This document shows, in pieces, positions 42,827 through 51,114 of a DNA stretch of 64,000 nucleotides. The notes below the pieces were generated by a model that saw nothing but the letters and a program-made list of their open reading frames with translations, searched no databases and was not told where the DNA came from. The stretch lies in assembly GCF_008630935.1 (NCBI RefSeq), contig NZ_CP043908.1, forward strand, positions 1,612,001 to 1,676,000. Reading direction: 5' to 3'. The position numbers and the translations under genes were made by a program. Within the stretch, counting starts at the first letter, position 1. Each line of letters opens with the position of its first letter. The DNA comes from Thermodesulfobacterium sp. TA1 (GTDB lineage Bacteria; Desulfobacterota; Thermodesulfobacteria; Thermodesulfobacteriales; Thermodesulfobacteriaceae).

Positions 42827-44944
42827 TTATAACCTTTCAGCCAAAATTTCTAAGGAGTGCCTTACTTTAAAGTCTAAACCTTTCTTATCAGCTCCTCCTC
42901 TTATCTGCATTATACATCCAGGACAATCGGTGCATACTAATTTAACCCCTGTATCTTGTATGTTTTTCAATTTTCTTTCAAGAATTTTAACAGAAATTTC
43001 TGGAAATTTAAGGGAGTAAGAACCACCCATACCACAGCATACATCAGACTCAAACATCTCTTTTAGCTTTAGCCCTGCTTTTTGCAAAGACTCTCTCGGT
43101 TCTTGCCAGATGTTTAAAGAACGCTTAAGATGGCATGGGTCATGATAAGTAAAGTCTTCTTCTAACGGTTTGCTAAAGGTGAGCTTTCCTTCTTTAATAA
43201 GCTTATTAATAAAATAAGAGGTATCTACCACCTTTTCAGCCATCTTTTCTGCTTTCGCTAAAACCTCTGAAGAAACTTTTTGGTTTCTTAAAGCCAACAA
43301 GCCTTTTTTCTTTAAAACTAAAGTACAGGTAGGACAGGCTGAAAGAATAAAATCTGGATTTTCTTGTTCCAAGGCCTTTAGATTTTGCAACATATTGTTT
43401 GCGGCAACATCCATAACACCGTTATAAAGTGCAGGGGCTCCACAACAAGTCTGGTCTTGAGGAAAGACCACCTGAATTCCTGCCTTGTTAAGAAGCTTAA
43501 CCAAAGCCTCTCCTATCTCTGGATAGGCAAAGTCTATAAGGCAACCGGCAAAAAAGGCAACCTTTTGTTTAGCCTCTGGCTGTTTAATTTTTTTAATACG
43601 GTCTCTAAAAGGTGTTTCTGCTATAGCAGGAAGGCTTCTTTCTTGAGTAAGTTCGGAAAAAGCTAAAGGTAGATGTCTGATAAAAGCACCCTGTTTAAAA
43701 GGTGCTTGTAGTTTTGAAGCCATTCTTAAAGCGGTGTGGAAAAGCCTACGATTATTAACAACAGAATAAATCGCCCTTATCTTTAAAGGTAAACCTTCTT
43801 CTTCTGCAAGTCTTCTTCTTATCTCTAAGATTAGGTCTGGAATGTTTATTTTTCCTGGACATATCTTCACACAGTTACCGCACTGGATACAGAGGTTTTG
43901 GATGTCTTTGGTGGCCTTAAGGCCCTCAGTCCAGGCAGTAAGGATGGTTCCTATTCCTCCGGTGTAAACCCTTCCAAATACAAGACCGCTTATTAACCTA
44001 AAAACAGGGCATACGTTTAAGCAAGAGGCACATCTTATACACTGTAAAGCCTCTTTAAAAACTGGGTCTTTAGCCATCTCAGAACGACCGTTATCAAAAA
44101 GGATGATATGGACTTCTTTTTTAGTTCCGTCCCAGTGTTCTCTTTCTCCGGTAATAAAAGATACATAAGTGGTAATAGGTTGGGCGGTGGCGTTTCTCGG
44201 TAAAGCTTTTACGATAGGGTCTATGTCTTCCAGCTTGTCTACCAATTTTTCTATCCCTACAACCGCTATATGAACCTTAGGTAAGGTTAAAACCAATCTT
44301 GCATTCCCTTCGTTGGTAAAAATTACTATGCTTCCTGTCTCGGCTACCGCTATGTTGGCTCCGGTTATACCTAAGTCTGCTTTAAGAAACTTCTCTCTTA
44401 AATTTTTTCTGGCAAACTTTACCATCTTCTTGATGTCAGGCTCAACGGCATCTACTTTTTTGGTAAAGATGTCTGAAACTTCATATCGAGTAAGATGTAT
44501 AGCAGGCAAAACCATGTGAGATGGTCTCTGACCTGCAAGTTGGATAATCCACTCTCCTAAATCTGTCTCAAACACCTCTATTCCTGCTTCTTGCAGATGT
44601 TTGTTAAGGTGAATCTCTTCTGTTGCCATGGACTTTGATTTAACGATAGTCTTTACATTATGTGCCTTGGCTACCTCTAAAATATAGTTAATAACCTCTT
44701 TGGGGTCCTTGGTGTAAAAAACTTTAGCCCCTCTTTTGGTGGCTTGTTCTGTAAATTTTTTAATCAGTTTATCAAAATTCTCAGCAGCATAACTTTTTAC
44801 CCTTACGATTTCGTTTCTTATCTTTTCAAAATCAAGCCCTGTATAAGCCTTTTCCCGAGCTACCACATAGGCTTCATAAAAATTGGTTAGCGCTTTAGTG
44901 ATAACAGGATTTTCTAAAGCCTTTTTAATTTCCTCTTTAAGCAT
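42827..44944 (-). CDS. LutB-type protein fused to LutA-like CCG domains, lactate oxidation
   Basis: A 705-residue fusion. N-terminal LUD domain (about 60-290) includes GITGANIAVAETGSIV. Two 4Fe-4S motifs follow, CIRCASCLNVCP and CIQCGNCVKICP. The C-terminal half has two cysteine-rich CCG domains: CLIDFAYPEIGEALVKLL with DQTCCGAPALYNG, and YHDPCHLKRS with DVCCGMGGSYSLKF. This corresponds to LldF plus LldE in one chain, as in Desulfovibrio lactate-oxidation clusters. It works with the LutC subunit to oxidise lactate to pyruvate and pass electrons on at the membrane. Confidence 0.9.
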   Translation of the reverse strand: MLKEEIKKALENPVITKALTNFYEAYVVAREKAYTGLDFEKIRNEIVRVKSYAAENFDKLIKKFTEQATKRGAKVFYTKDPKEVINYILEVAKAHNVKTIVKSKSMATEEIHLNKHLQEAGIEVFETDLGEWIIQLAGQRPSHMVLPAIHLTRYEVSDIFTKKVDAVEPDIKKMVKFARKNLREKFLKADLGITGANIAVAETGSIVIFTNEGNARLVLTLPKVHIAVVGIEKLVDKLEDIDPIVKALPRNATAQPITTYVSFITGEREHWDGTKKEVHIILFDNGRSEMAKDPVFKEALQCIRCASCLNVCPVFRLISGLVFGRVYTGGIGTILTAWTEGLKATKDIQNLCIQCGNCVKICPGKINIPDLILEIRRRLAEEEGLPLKIRAIYSVVNNRRLFHTALRMASKLQAPFKQGAFIRHLPLAFSELTQERSLPAIAETPFRDRIKKIKQPEAKQKVAFFAGCLIDFAYPEIGEALVKLLNKAGIQVVFPQDQTCCGAPALYNGVMDVAANNMLQNLKALEQENPDFILSACPTCTLVLKKKGLLALRNQKVSSEVLAKAEKMAEKVVDTSYFINKLIKEGKLTFSKPLEEDFTYHDPCHLKRSLNIWQEPRESLQKAGLKLKEMFESDVCCGMGGSYSLKFPEISVKILERKLKNIQDTGVKLVCTDCPGCIMQIRGGADKKGLDFKVRHSLEILAERL

Positions 44945-45010
44945 GGTTACACTCCTTTAATTTTTATAACTTTGTTAGACAATATCTTTGTTTTTATAAA
45001 AATCTTTGGC

Positions 45011-45547
45011 TTATAAATTTTCTATACAAACTATAATAACCCTTTCTGGTCCGTGAACTCCTATGGTTAAAACCCTCTCTATGTCTGCCGTTCTACTGGG
45101 ACCGCTGATAAGGGTGATATGAGGATGGGTATGAAGATGGAAAGACCGAAGGGCGGTTTTTAGGTCTGGTAAAATCTTACTCTTAGGCAAAATAGCTATA
45201 TGTATCTCTGGTAAAGCTGAGACCAACCTTTTTTGTATACGGTTAGAAACCTCTATCAAAGACCCAGATTCAGCTATCGCTCCGTCTACTTCGTTTATTC
45301 CGATTTTGGCCTTGCTAGCTATTTCTGGGGTAATCTCAAAGGAAATCTGAGGGATTTCTGCTAAAAGGTCTTCCTTTTTTACTCCATCAAGAAACCAGGT
45401 GTCATACCAAACCACAGCCTTTTGGTCTTCAGGCATGGTGTTTTCTCTAATAAAATTTTTAACAAACTCTAAAGCGTCCTTTCGGTTTTTAAAGGCATGC
45501 ACCTCTGCCATCAAAGCAGAGGCTTTTTCTTTAAATAATTCAAACAT
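45011..45547 (-). CDS. lutC: LutC-like LUD-domain protein
   Basis: A 178-residue LUD-family subunit of the lactate dehydrogenase complex. The family core is visible in GINEVDGAIAESGSLIEVS, then PEIHIAILPKSKILPDL and a C-terminal SGPSRTADIERVLTIGVHGPERVIIVCIE. It shares a base with the end of the upstream Fe-S gene and is 66 bp before the LutB-type gene. Confidence 0.9.
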   Translation of the reverse strand: MFELFKEKASALMAEVHAFKNRKDALEFVKNFIRENTMPEDQKAVVWYDTWFLDGVKKEDLLAEIPQISFEITPEIASKAKIGINEVDGAIAESGSLIEVSNRIQKRLVSALPEIHIAILPKSKILPDLKTALRSFHLHTHPHITLISGPSRTADIERVLTIGVHGPERVIIVCIENL

Positions 45548-46836
45548 TAGGCTTCCCTCCTATAGGAATCAGCAAGTAAACTTATTACATGTTTTACTTT
45601 GGCATTAACCTTATATCTTTGGGCTCCCTCTCCTAACTGCATCATACAGGCCGGACATTCGGTAGCCACTACCTCTGCCTTTGTAGACCTTACATCTTCC
45701 ATCTTAGACTGAAGTATTTTTAAACTTGTATCGGCATAGGCTAAATGATAAGAACCTCCGCTTCCACAGCAGGCGTCTGGCTTTTTCATCTCTATAAGCT
45801 GAAGACCAGGAATAGATTTTAAAATTTCTCTTGGCTCTGTCCAAACCTTCATAGATTTTTTAAGATGACATGGGTCGTGATAGGTTACTTTAAGCTTTAG
45901 CTCAGCCTGAGGTTTTTTAAACTTTATTACCTTTAAAATAAAAGTGGTTATGTCATAGACCTTTTCTGCCCATTTTTTGGCCTTATTTTCATATTCTGAA
46001 TCTCCTTCAAAAATTAAAGGATATTCATGTTTTAACGCACTTCCGCAAGAAGCACACCCGGTGACGATGTAATCAGGGTTCAACCTTTCAAAAAGGTCTA
46101 AGTTGTTTTTTGCCAATCCTTTAGCCTTTTCAATGTCTCCATGGACCATAACCGGCATACCACAACAATTTTGACCTTTAGGGATAAGGGTCTTTATGTC
46201 GTTTTTCTTTAACACCAAAAGGATATCCTCTCCGATTTCAGGATAAAGATAGTTTATAGAACATCCTGTAAAAAAAAGGGCAGTTGCCTGAGGCTTCGGA
46301 ACGTCTAACACCTCGTTTACACTATCTCTAAAGGCTTTAGAGGCAAACTCAGGAAGGACGAAATCTTCATCAAACCTTTTTCCAAAGGTTCTTAAAAAAG
46401 CCCTGGGAGCCCTGAGTTTAGGTCCTCGTTTCTCTAAGAAGAAACCTTGGATTTTGGAAAAAGCCTTTAGTCCTGTATCAAAAAGCGAAGGATGGGTTAA
46501 GGCCCAAAAAGCTAATTTTTTAACCCAGGGCTTACCCATGTCCTTAGCAAGTTTATGCCTTAACCCTAAGATAATCTTATCGTATTTGACTCCTGTAGGG
46601 CAGGCAAGCATACAAGACTTACAAACCAGACAGTTATAGATAAGGTTCATCAAGTCTTTGTCCCTTATTTTACCTTCTAAATAGGCCTCTCCTAAAGCGA
46701 TTTTCCCTCTGGCAACAGCACTTTCCCTTATCTCAGCCCCATAAACAGGACAAACAGCCATACAGTTACCACATTTCATACACCTTATAAGTTCTCTCTT
46801 TAAAAGCTCGTCATTTTCAAAGATACTTTTACCCAC
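45547..46836 (-). CDS. HdrD/GlpC-like iron-sulfur subunit
   Basis: A 429-residue Fe-S electron carrier. Two 4Fe-4S motifs (CMKCGNCMAVCP and CLVCKSCMLACP) near the N-terminus are followed by two CCG domains: CSINYLYPEIGEDILLVL with GQNCCGMPVMVHG, and YHDPCHLKKS with PDACCGSGGSYHLAY. It is 3 bp after the GlcD-like gene and is expected to be its electron-accepting partner (GlcF/LldE role). Confidence 0.92.
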   Translation of the reverse strand: MGKSIFENDELLKRELIRCMKCGNCMAVCPVYGAEIRESAVARGKIALGEAYLEGKIRDKDLMNLIYNCLVCKSCMLACPTGVKYDKIILGLRHKLAKDMGKPWVKKLAFWALTHPSLFDTGLKAFSKIQGFFLEKRGPKLRAPRAFLRTFGKRFDEDFVLPEFASKAFRDSVNEVLDVPKPQATALFFTGCSINYLYPEIGEDILLVLKKNDIKTLIPKGQNCCGMPVMVHGDIEKAKGLAKNNLDLFERLNPDYIVTGCASCGSALKHEYPLIFEGDSEYENKAKKWAEKVYDITTFILKVIKFKKPQAELKLKVTYHDPCHLKKSMKVWTEPREILKSIPGLQLIEMKKPDACCGSGGSYHLAYADTSLKILQSKMEDVRSTKAEVVATECPACMMQLGEGAQRYKVNAKVKHVISLLADSYRREA

Positions 46837-46839
46837 TGT

Positions 46840-48231
46840 TTAATCCTCCATAGGGACTAATTTACCGGGGTTTAAAATATTATCAGGGTCTAAAGCTTTT
46901 TTTAGCCTTCTCATAACCTCTATCCCTGAGCTACCGAGCTCGTTTTTCAAATACTTTTTCTTGGCAACCCCGATTCCATGCTCACCAGAAAGGGTCCCTC
47001 CAAGCTTTAAGGCTACGTCAAAAATCTCATCTATCGCTTTGTCAAGCCTTGCCATTTCATCTTTATCCATAGGGTCAACAAGAATAGTAGGATGAAGGTT
47101 TCCATCCCCTGCGTGTCCAAAGGTACCTATGGTAAGGTTGTATTTTTTAGCAATTTCCTGAACAGCCTTCAACATGTCTACGATTTTAGTCCTCGGAACG
47201 GTTGCATCTTCTAAAACCGTAGCTGGTTTTACTTGAGCTAAAGCAGGAAGGGCTGCTCTTCTTGCAGCCCATAGATTATCTCTTTCTTGGTCTGTTTCTG
47301 CCACCTTATACCTTCCTTTATTCTTTTGAATAACCTCTACTACCTTCTGTGCCTCTTCTTCTACCCCATCTTTTCCGTTTCCGTCAACCTCTATCAATAA
47401 AAGCGCGGCTACATCGGTTGGTAATCCTACCTTGGCAAAGTTTTCTACCGTCCTTATGGTAACGTTATCCATAATTTCTAAGGTTGCAGGAATAACGTGA
47501 GCCCTGATGATGTCTGTAACCGTCTGTCCTGCGTCTTCAAGAGTATCAAAAAAGGCAATCATAGATTTTCTATATTTAGGGGCTGGAATAAGTTTTAAAA
47601 TAACCTCAGTAATAATACCTAAGGTCCCTTCAGACCCTACAAAAAGCCCGGTGAAATCATAGGCAGTAACGTTTTTTACCGTTTTTCCTCCAAACCTAAA
47701 AACCTCTCCTGTAGGAAGAACTACCTCCATACCCATTACATAATGTTTGGTTACTCCATATTTAAGACCTCTTAAACCACCTGCGTTTTCCGCTACTGTT
47801 CCACCGATGGTAGCTACTGCCATGGAACCTGGGTCTGGAGGATAAATCAAACCATACTTGGCTACTTCAGCATTAAGGGTAGCAACTATCACCCCAGGCT
47901 GAACGGTGGCTGTAAGATTATCGGTATCTATTTCTAAAATTTTATTCATCCTTTGAAAAGAAATAACCACTCCCTTGCTTAGAGGGACAGGCCCTCCGCT
48001 TAGACAAGTGCCTGCCCCTCTTGGATAGATGGGCACTTTATGTTCTCTACAAAGCTTAACTATTCCTTGCACCTGTTCTGTAGTTTGAGGAAAAAGCACC
48101 GCCCCAGGGATTTCCCGGGGGATCCCCGGGGTGGCATCATAACTATAGGTGATAAGTTCTGCCTCTTTGGTTAAGACGTTTTCTTCTCCCAACAAAGAAA
48201 CACAAGCTTTAATAAATGTATTACTTAACAT
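46840..48231 (-). CDS. FAD-linked lactate/glycolate dehydrogenase, GlcD family
   Basis: A 463-residue flavoprotein of the FAD-linked oxidase type. The FAD PP-loop appears in PIYPRGAGTCLSGG and YPPDPGSMAVATIGGTVAENAGG; the C-terminal oxidase domain has GTFGHAGDGNLHPTI and GTLSGEHGIGVAKK. It overlaps the lactate permease gene by 11 bp. The context makes D-lactate (or both isomers with the Lut proteins) the likely substrate. Confidence 0.92.
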   Translation of the reverse strand: MLSNTFIKACVSLLGEENVLTKEAELITYSYDATPGIPREIPGAVLFPQTTEQVQGIVKLCREHKVPIYPRGAGTCLSGGPVPLSKGVVISFQRMNKILEIDTDNLTATVQPGVIVATLNAEVAKYGLIYPPDPGSMAVATIGGTVAENAGGLRGLKYGVTKHYVMGMEVVLPTGEVFRFGGKTVKNVTAYDFTGLFVGSEGTLGIITEVILKLIPAPKYRKSMIAFFDTLEDAGQTVTDIIRAHVIPATLEIMDNVTIRTVENFAKVGLPTDVAALLLIEVDGNGKDGVEEEAQKVVEVIQKNKGRYKVAETDQERDNLWAARRAALPALAQVKPATVLEDATVPRTKIVDMLKAVQEIAKKYNLTIGTFGHAGDGNLHPTILVDPMDKDEMARLDKAIDEIFDVALKLGGTLSGEHGIGVAKKKYLKNELGSSGIEVMRRLKKALDPDNILNPGKLVPMED

Positions 48232-49990
48232 AATTTGCCCCCTTACCTACAACCCTTGAGATGATAACCAATAAAATTGAAGCTACAAAAGTAGCTATAA
48301 GTATGTTATATCCTTCTTGGGGAGCAACTTGAGCGGCAGAAGCAGCTTTAGCGGTTTCTACAGCTTTTTCCCATACAGGAATCATCCAAGTAAACACATA
48401 AGCCTGCAACATGGCAAGCACACCCATCAAAAAGGTTAAAATGACAGAATGTTTAAAAGTAAACCTAAAAATGTCTCCTTCTTTTCCGCTGAGACCGGTG
48501 GCTGCAGTTGCCACGGCTATAGACTGGGGAGAAATCATTTTACCCATAACTCCACCTGAAGAGTTGGTTGCTACCGTAAGAACTGGGTCAATACCGATCT
48601 GTCTTGCCGTAACTTCTTGAAGTTTTCCAAAAAGTGCGCTGGTAGAGGTATCAGAACCAGTCATAAAAACCCCTAACCAACCAAGGAAGGCAGAGAAAAG
48701 CGGGAATAAAATTCCGGTAGAAGCAAAAGCCAAACCTAAGGTAATTGCCATACCAGAAAAATTCATAAGATAAGCAAAACCTAAAATAGTTCCTATAGTA
48801 AAGATAGCCCATTTAAGAGAGTTAAGGGTTTTACCTGCTACTCTGATAGCGGTAGAAATTGAGGCTCCAACTACAGGAATAGAAAGAATGGCTGCAAAAA
48901 GAATGGCTGTTCCTGCAGCACTAAAGATGTTCCATACATAAACGGCTGGTTTAGGTTTTCCCACATGGTCTATTACCTCTTTATCAAGCCCAGCTATAGG
49001 GAATTTTAAAACTAAAATTTGGTCTAAAGCAGCCTTGACCGATTTAACACCCCAGGCAGCAACAAAAATAGAAAGAAGAATAAAAGGAGCCCAAGCCCTA
49101 AAAACCTGACCCAAGGTATACTGAAGTTTTGCTTTCTCTACCACACCTTCATGTTCAAAAGTCCAAACTTCCTTAGGATGCCAAATTCTTACAAAAATAG
49201 CGGTGCAAACAATGGTTACAATAGCAGATAAAATATCAGGAAGATAGGGCCCTAAATAGTTAGAAACTAAAAACTGGGTTATGGCAAAGGAACCACCAGA
49301 AATTAAAAGTATCGGCCAAATTTCTAAAGTTTTCTTCCAACCTGCCATAACTACCGACATATAAAAAGGAATAAGCACACTAAAGAAAGGAAGCTGTCTT
49401 CCTACCATCTTAGACAAAGCCATAAGGTCAACACCAGACACTTGAGCACCAACCACTATCGGAATTCCTATAGCACCAAAGGCAACTGGAGCAGTATTTG
49501 CCAAAAGAGCTATACCAGAAGCATATATCGGATTAAACCCAATACCTGCAAGCATGGCTGCAGAAATAGCAACCGGAGTACCAAAACCAGCAGCACCCTC
49601 TAAGAAAGCACCAAAACAAAAAGCTATAAGGATAGCCTGCACCCTTCGGTCGTTACTTATCGCTGCTAACGAATTTTTAATGATTTCAAACTGCTTTGTC
49701 TCTACCGAAAGGTTATAAAGATAAATAGCGGTGATTACAATCCATGAAACAGGCCAAAGCCCAAAAAGAAAACCATTAAGAGTAGAAAGTACCGCTAATT
49801 TAACCGGCATTTTGTAGGCTACTACCGCTATGATTAAAGCTATAAAGACAGCACCTACAGCAGCCCAATGCCCCTTCATCCTTTTGTAGGCTAAAGCCCA
49901 AAAAAGGAAAAAAATCGGGATGGATGCTACCAAAGCTGATAAACCAAGATTACCTAAAGGATTTACATCCATCTGCCAGGCCATAACCAT
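48221..49990 (-). CDS. lctP: L-lactate permease, LctP family
   Basis: A 589-residue inner-membrane transporter with about 13 membrane segments. Family features: the N-terminal WPVSWIVITAIYLYNL, FCFGAFLEGAAGFGTPVAIS, VAFGAIGIPIVVGAQVSG, the C-terminal half GSDTSTSALFGKLQEVTARQIG and NSSGGVMGKMISPQSIAVA. First gene of the leftward lactate operon, with AAAGGAGGT before the ATG. Imports lactate (or glycolate) with protons. Confidence 0.95.
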   Translation of the reverse strand: MVMAWQMDVNPLGNLGLSALVASIPIFFLFWALAYKRMKGHWAAVGAVFIALIIAVVAYKMPVKLAVLSTLNGFLFGLWPVSWIVITAIYLYNLSVETKQFEIIKNSLAAISNDRRVQAILIAFCFGAFLEGAAGFGTPVAISAAMLAGIGFNPIYASGIALLANTAPVAFGAIGIPIVVGAQVSGVDLMALSKMVGRQLPFFSVLIPFYMSVVMAGWKKTLEIWPILLISGGSFAITQFLVSNYLGPYLPDILSAIVTIVCTAIFVRIWHPKEVWTFEHEGVVEKAKLQYTLGQVFRAWAPFILLSIFVAAWGVKSVKAALDQILVLKFPIAGLDKEVIDHVGKPKPAVYVWNIFSAAGTAILFAAILSIPVVGASISTAIRVAGKTLNSLKWAIFTIGTILGFAYLMNFSGMAITLGLAFASTGILFPLFSAFLGWLGVFMTGSDTSTSALFGKLQEVTARQIGIDPVLTVATNSSGGVMGKMISPQSIAVATAATGLSGKEGDIFRFTFKHSVILTFLMGVLAMLQAYVFTWMIPVWEKAVETAKAASAAQVAPQEGYNILIATFVASILLVIISRVVGKGANYVK

Positions 49991-50185
49991 ACCTCCTTTT
50001 AAAAATTTTAAAAATACTACTTCTTTAGTTGCAACTTATAAACCTTTTTAAACCTAAGTCAAGTCCTAATTTTTTTAGTATTTTATTAAATTTCTTTAAA
50101 ACTTTAGATAAAAATATCACAAGCTCTTTTTTTTGTTTTTTTTTCTTTTTTTTTTGAGATTTCTATTTTGCTAAAAATAAAAAAT

Positions 50186-50218
50186 TGTCCTGAAACTTTT
50201 AAAAAGAGTTTCAGGACA
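50186..50218 (-). terminator. Perfect inverted repeat, intrinsic terminator in the leftward direction
   Basis: TGTCCTGAAACT (50186-50197) and AGTTTCAGGACA (50207-50218) form a 12-bp stem with a 9-nt loop. Leftward, it is followed by an A/T run with TTTTTTATTTTT. It would stop leftward transcripts from the 50309-50689 remnant before lctP. It could also insulate the lctP promoter. Confidence 0.65.
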
Positions 50219-50308
50219 GCAAATGGCATTAGGTGACTATTATAATAACTATTCTGAAACTTTTCCCTCAAAGGTTTCTGTTGCAGACTTTTCTCTTAGG
50301 ATCTTTAC

Positions 50309-50689
50309 CTAAACCCCTAAAAAATCTGTCATAATAAGAACTACCATAAAAATCATTACTGCGGAAAGCATAGTGCCTCTTTTAATCTCCTTCTCTACCT
50401 TCTCAAAGCCTGATTCGTTCCTCCATTTCAAGCCTTTACTTCCTCATAAAACAACCAAAGTCTCTTTTATGACCTGATTTATAACCTGAAGCTCTCTTAA
50501 GCCTTCAATTTCCCCACACTTTGTAAGTAAATTTCTGGTATAAATTTCTGGTATAAAGCCGTTTTTAGCTTTCTTGTTATTGTTCAAGATAAATACGTGC
50601 TGAATTCCTTATGAAAAAAGTTTTAAAATCTCTTCTAAAGAATAAAAAGTCAGTAATCTTTGTTTGTTTTTAGAGAAGCTACCATGCCT
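50309..50689 (-). pseudogene. Decayed leftward coding remnant
   Basis: One frame over 127 codons reads as protein-like text broken by TAA at 50609-50611 and TGA at 50444-50446. The middle (NGFIPEIYTRN, then CGEIEGLREL) vaguely recalls IS256-type transposases but not enough to name. The last 40 codons after a TTG at 50431 form a possible small single-membrane-segment protein (KEIKRGTMLSAVMIFMVV). Either a transposase relic or a real small ORF. Confidence 0.3.
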
Positions 50690-51114
50690 TTTATCCTTCT
50701 CAAGGCTTTACACAATTAATGAGACAATACCTTTTACCTTAAAACTTTTACGCAAAAATCTTTAAAGCCAACCTAAAAATTTTAATCCCAAAATTAGAGA
50801 CTTAACCAAACAGTAAAAGTTTTTACCGTAGAACACATCAACAAAACTTTAAAGAAAATATTTTATGTCAACAATATATTATAATATATTTTAAAAGAAA
50901 CGAGATTATATAAAAAAGTATTTAAAAAGTAAACTATTAAGATTTTTTGAAAATTTTAATAAAAAATGAAGAAATAACACAATTTTAAAAGCTTAAAATT
51001 TTTAATCCTAATTTTTAACAAATTTTTCCGCTTGACTTTTGCAAACAGCTGAGATATTTTAAGGGCAAAAAGAGACAAGATAATGTGAAAAAAATAACTT
51101 TATGAGGGTAAAAG

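Larger units (their letters stand above)
49991..51114. other. Long AT-rich divergent gap between lctP and the acetyl-CoA synthetase gene
   Basis: 1124 bp. Left end: lctP leader with the ribosome site. It holds a perfect hairpin at 50186-50218 and a broken leftward reading frame at 50309-50689. A 14-bp tandem repeat (AAATTTCTGGTATA unit) lies at about 50530-50560. The right 300 bp are extremely AT-rich and probably promoter DNA; no start element stands out. Confidence 0.5.
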
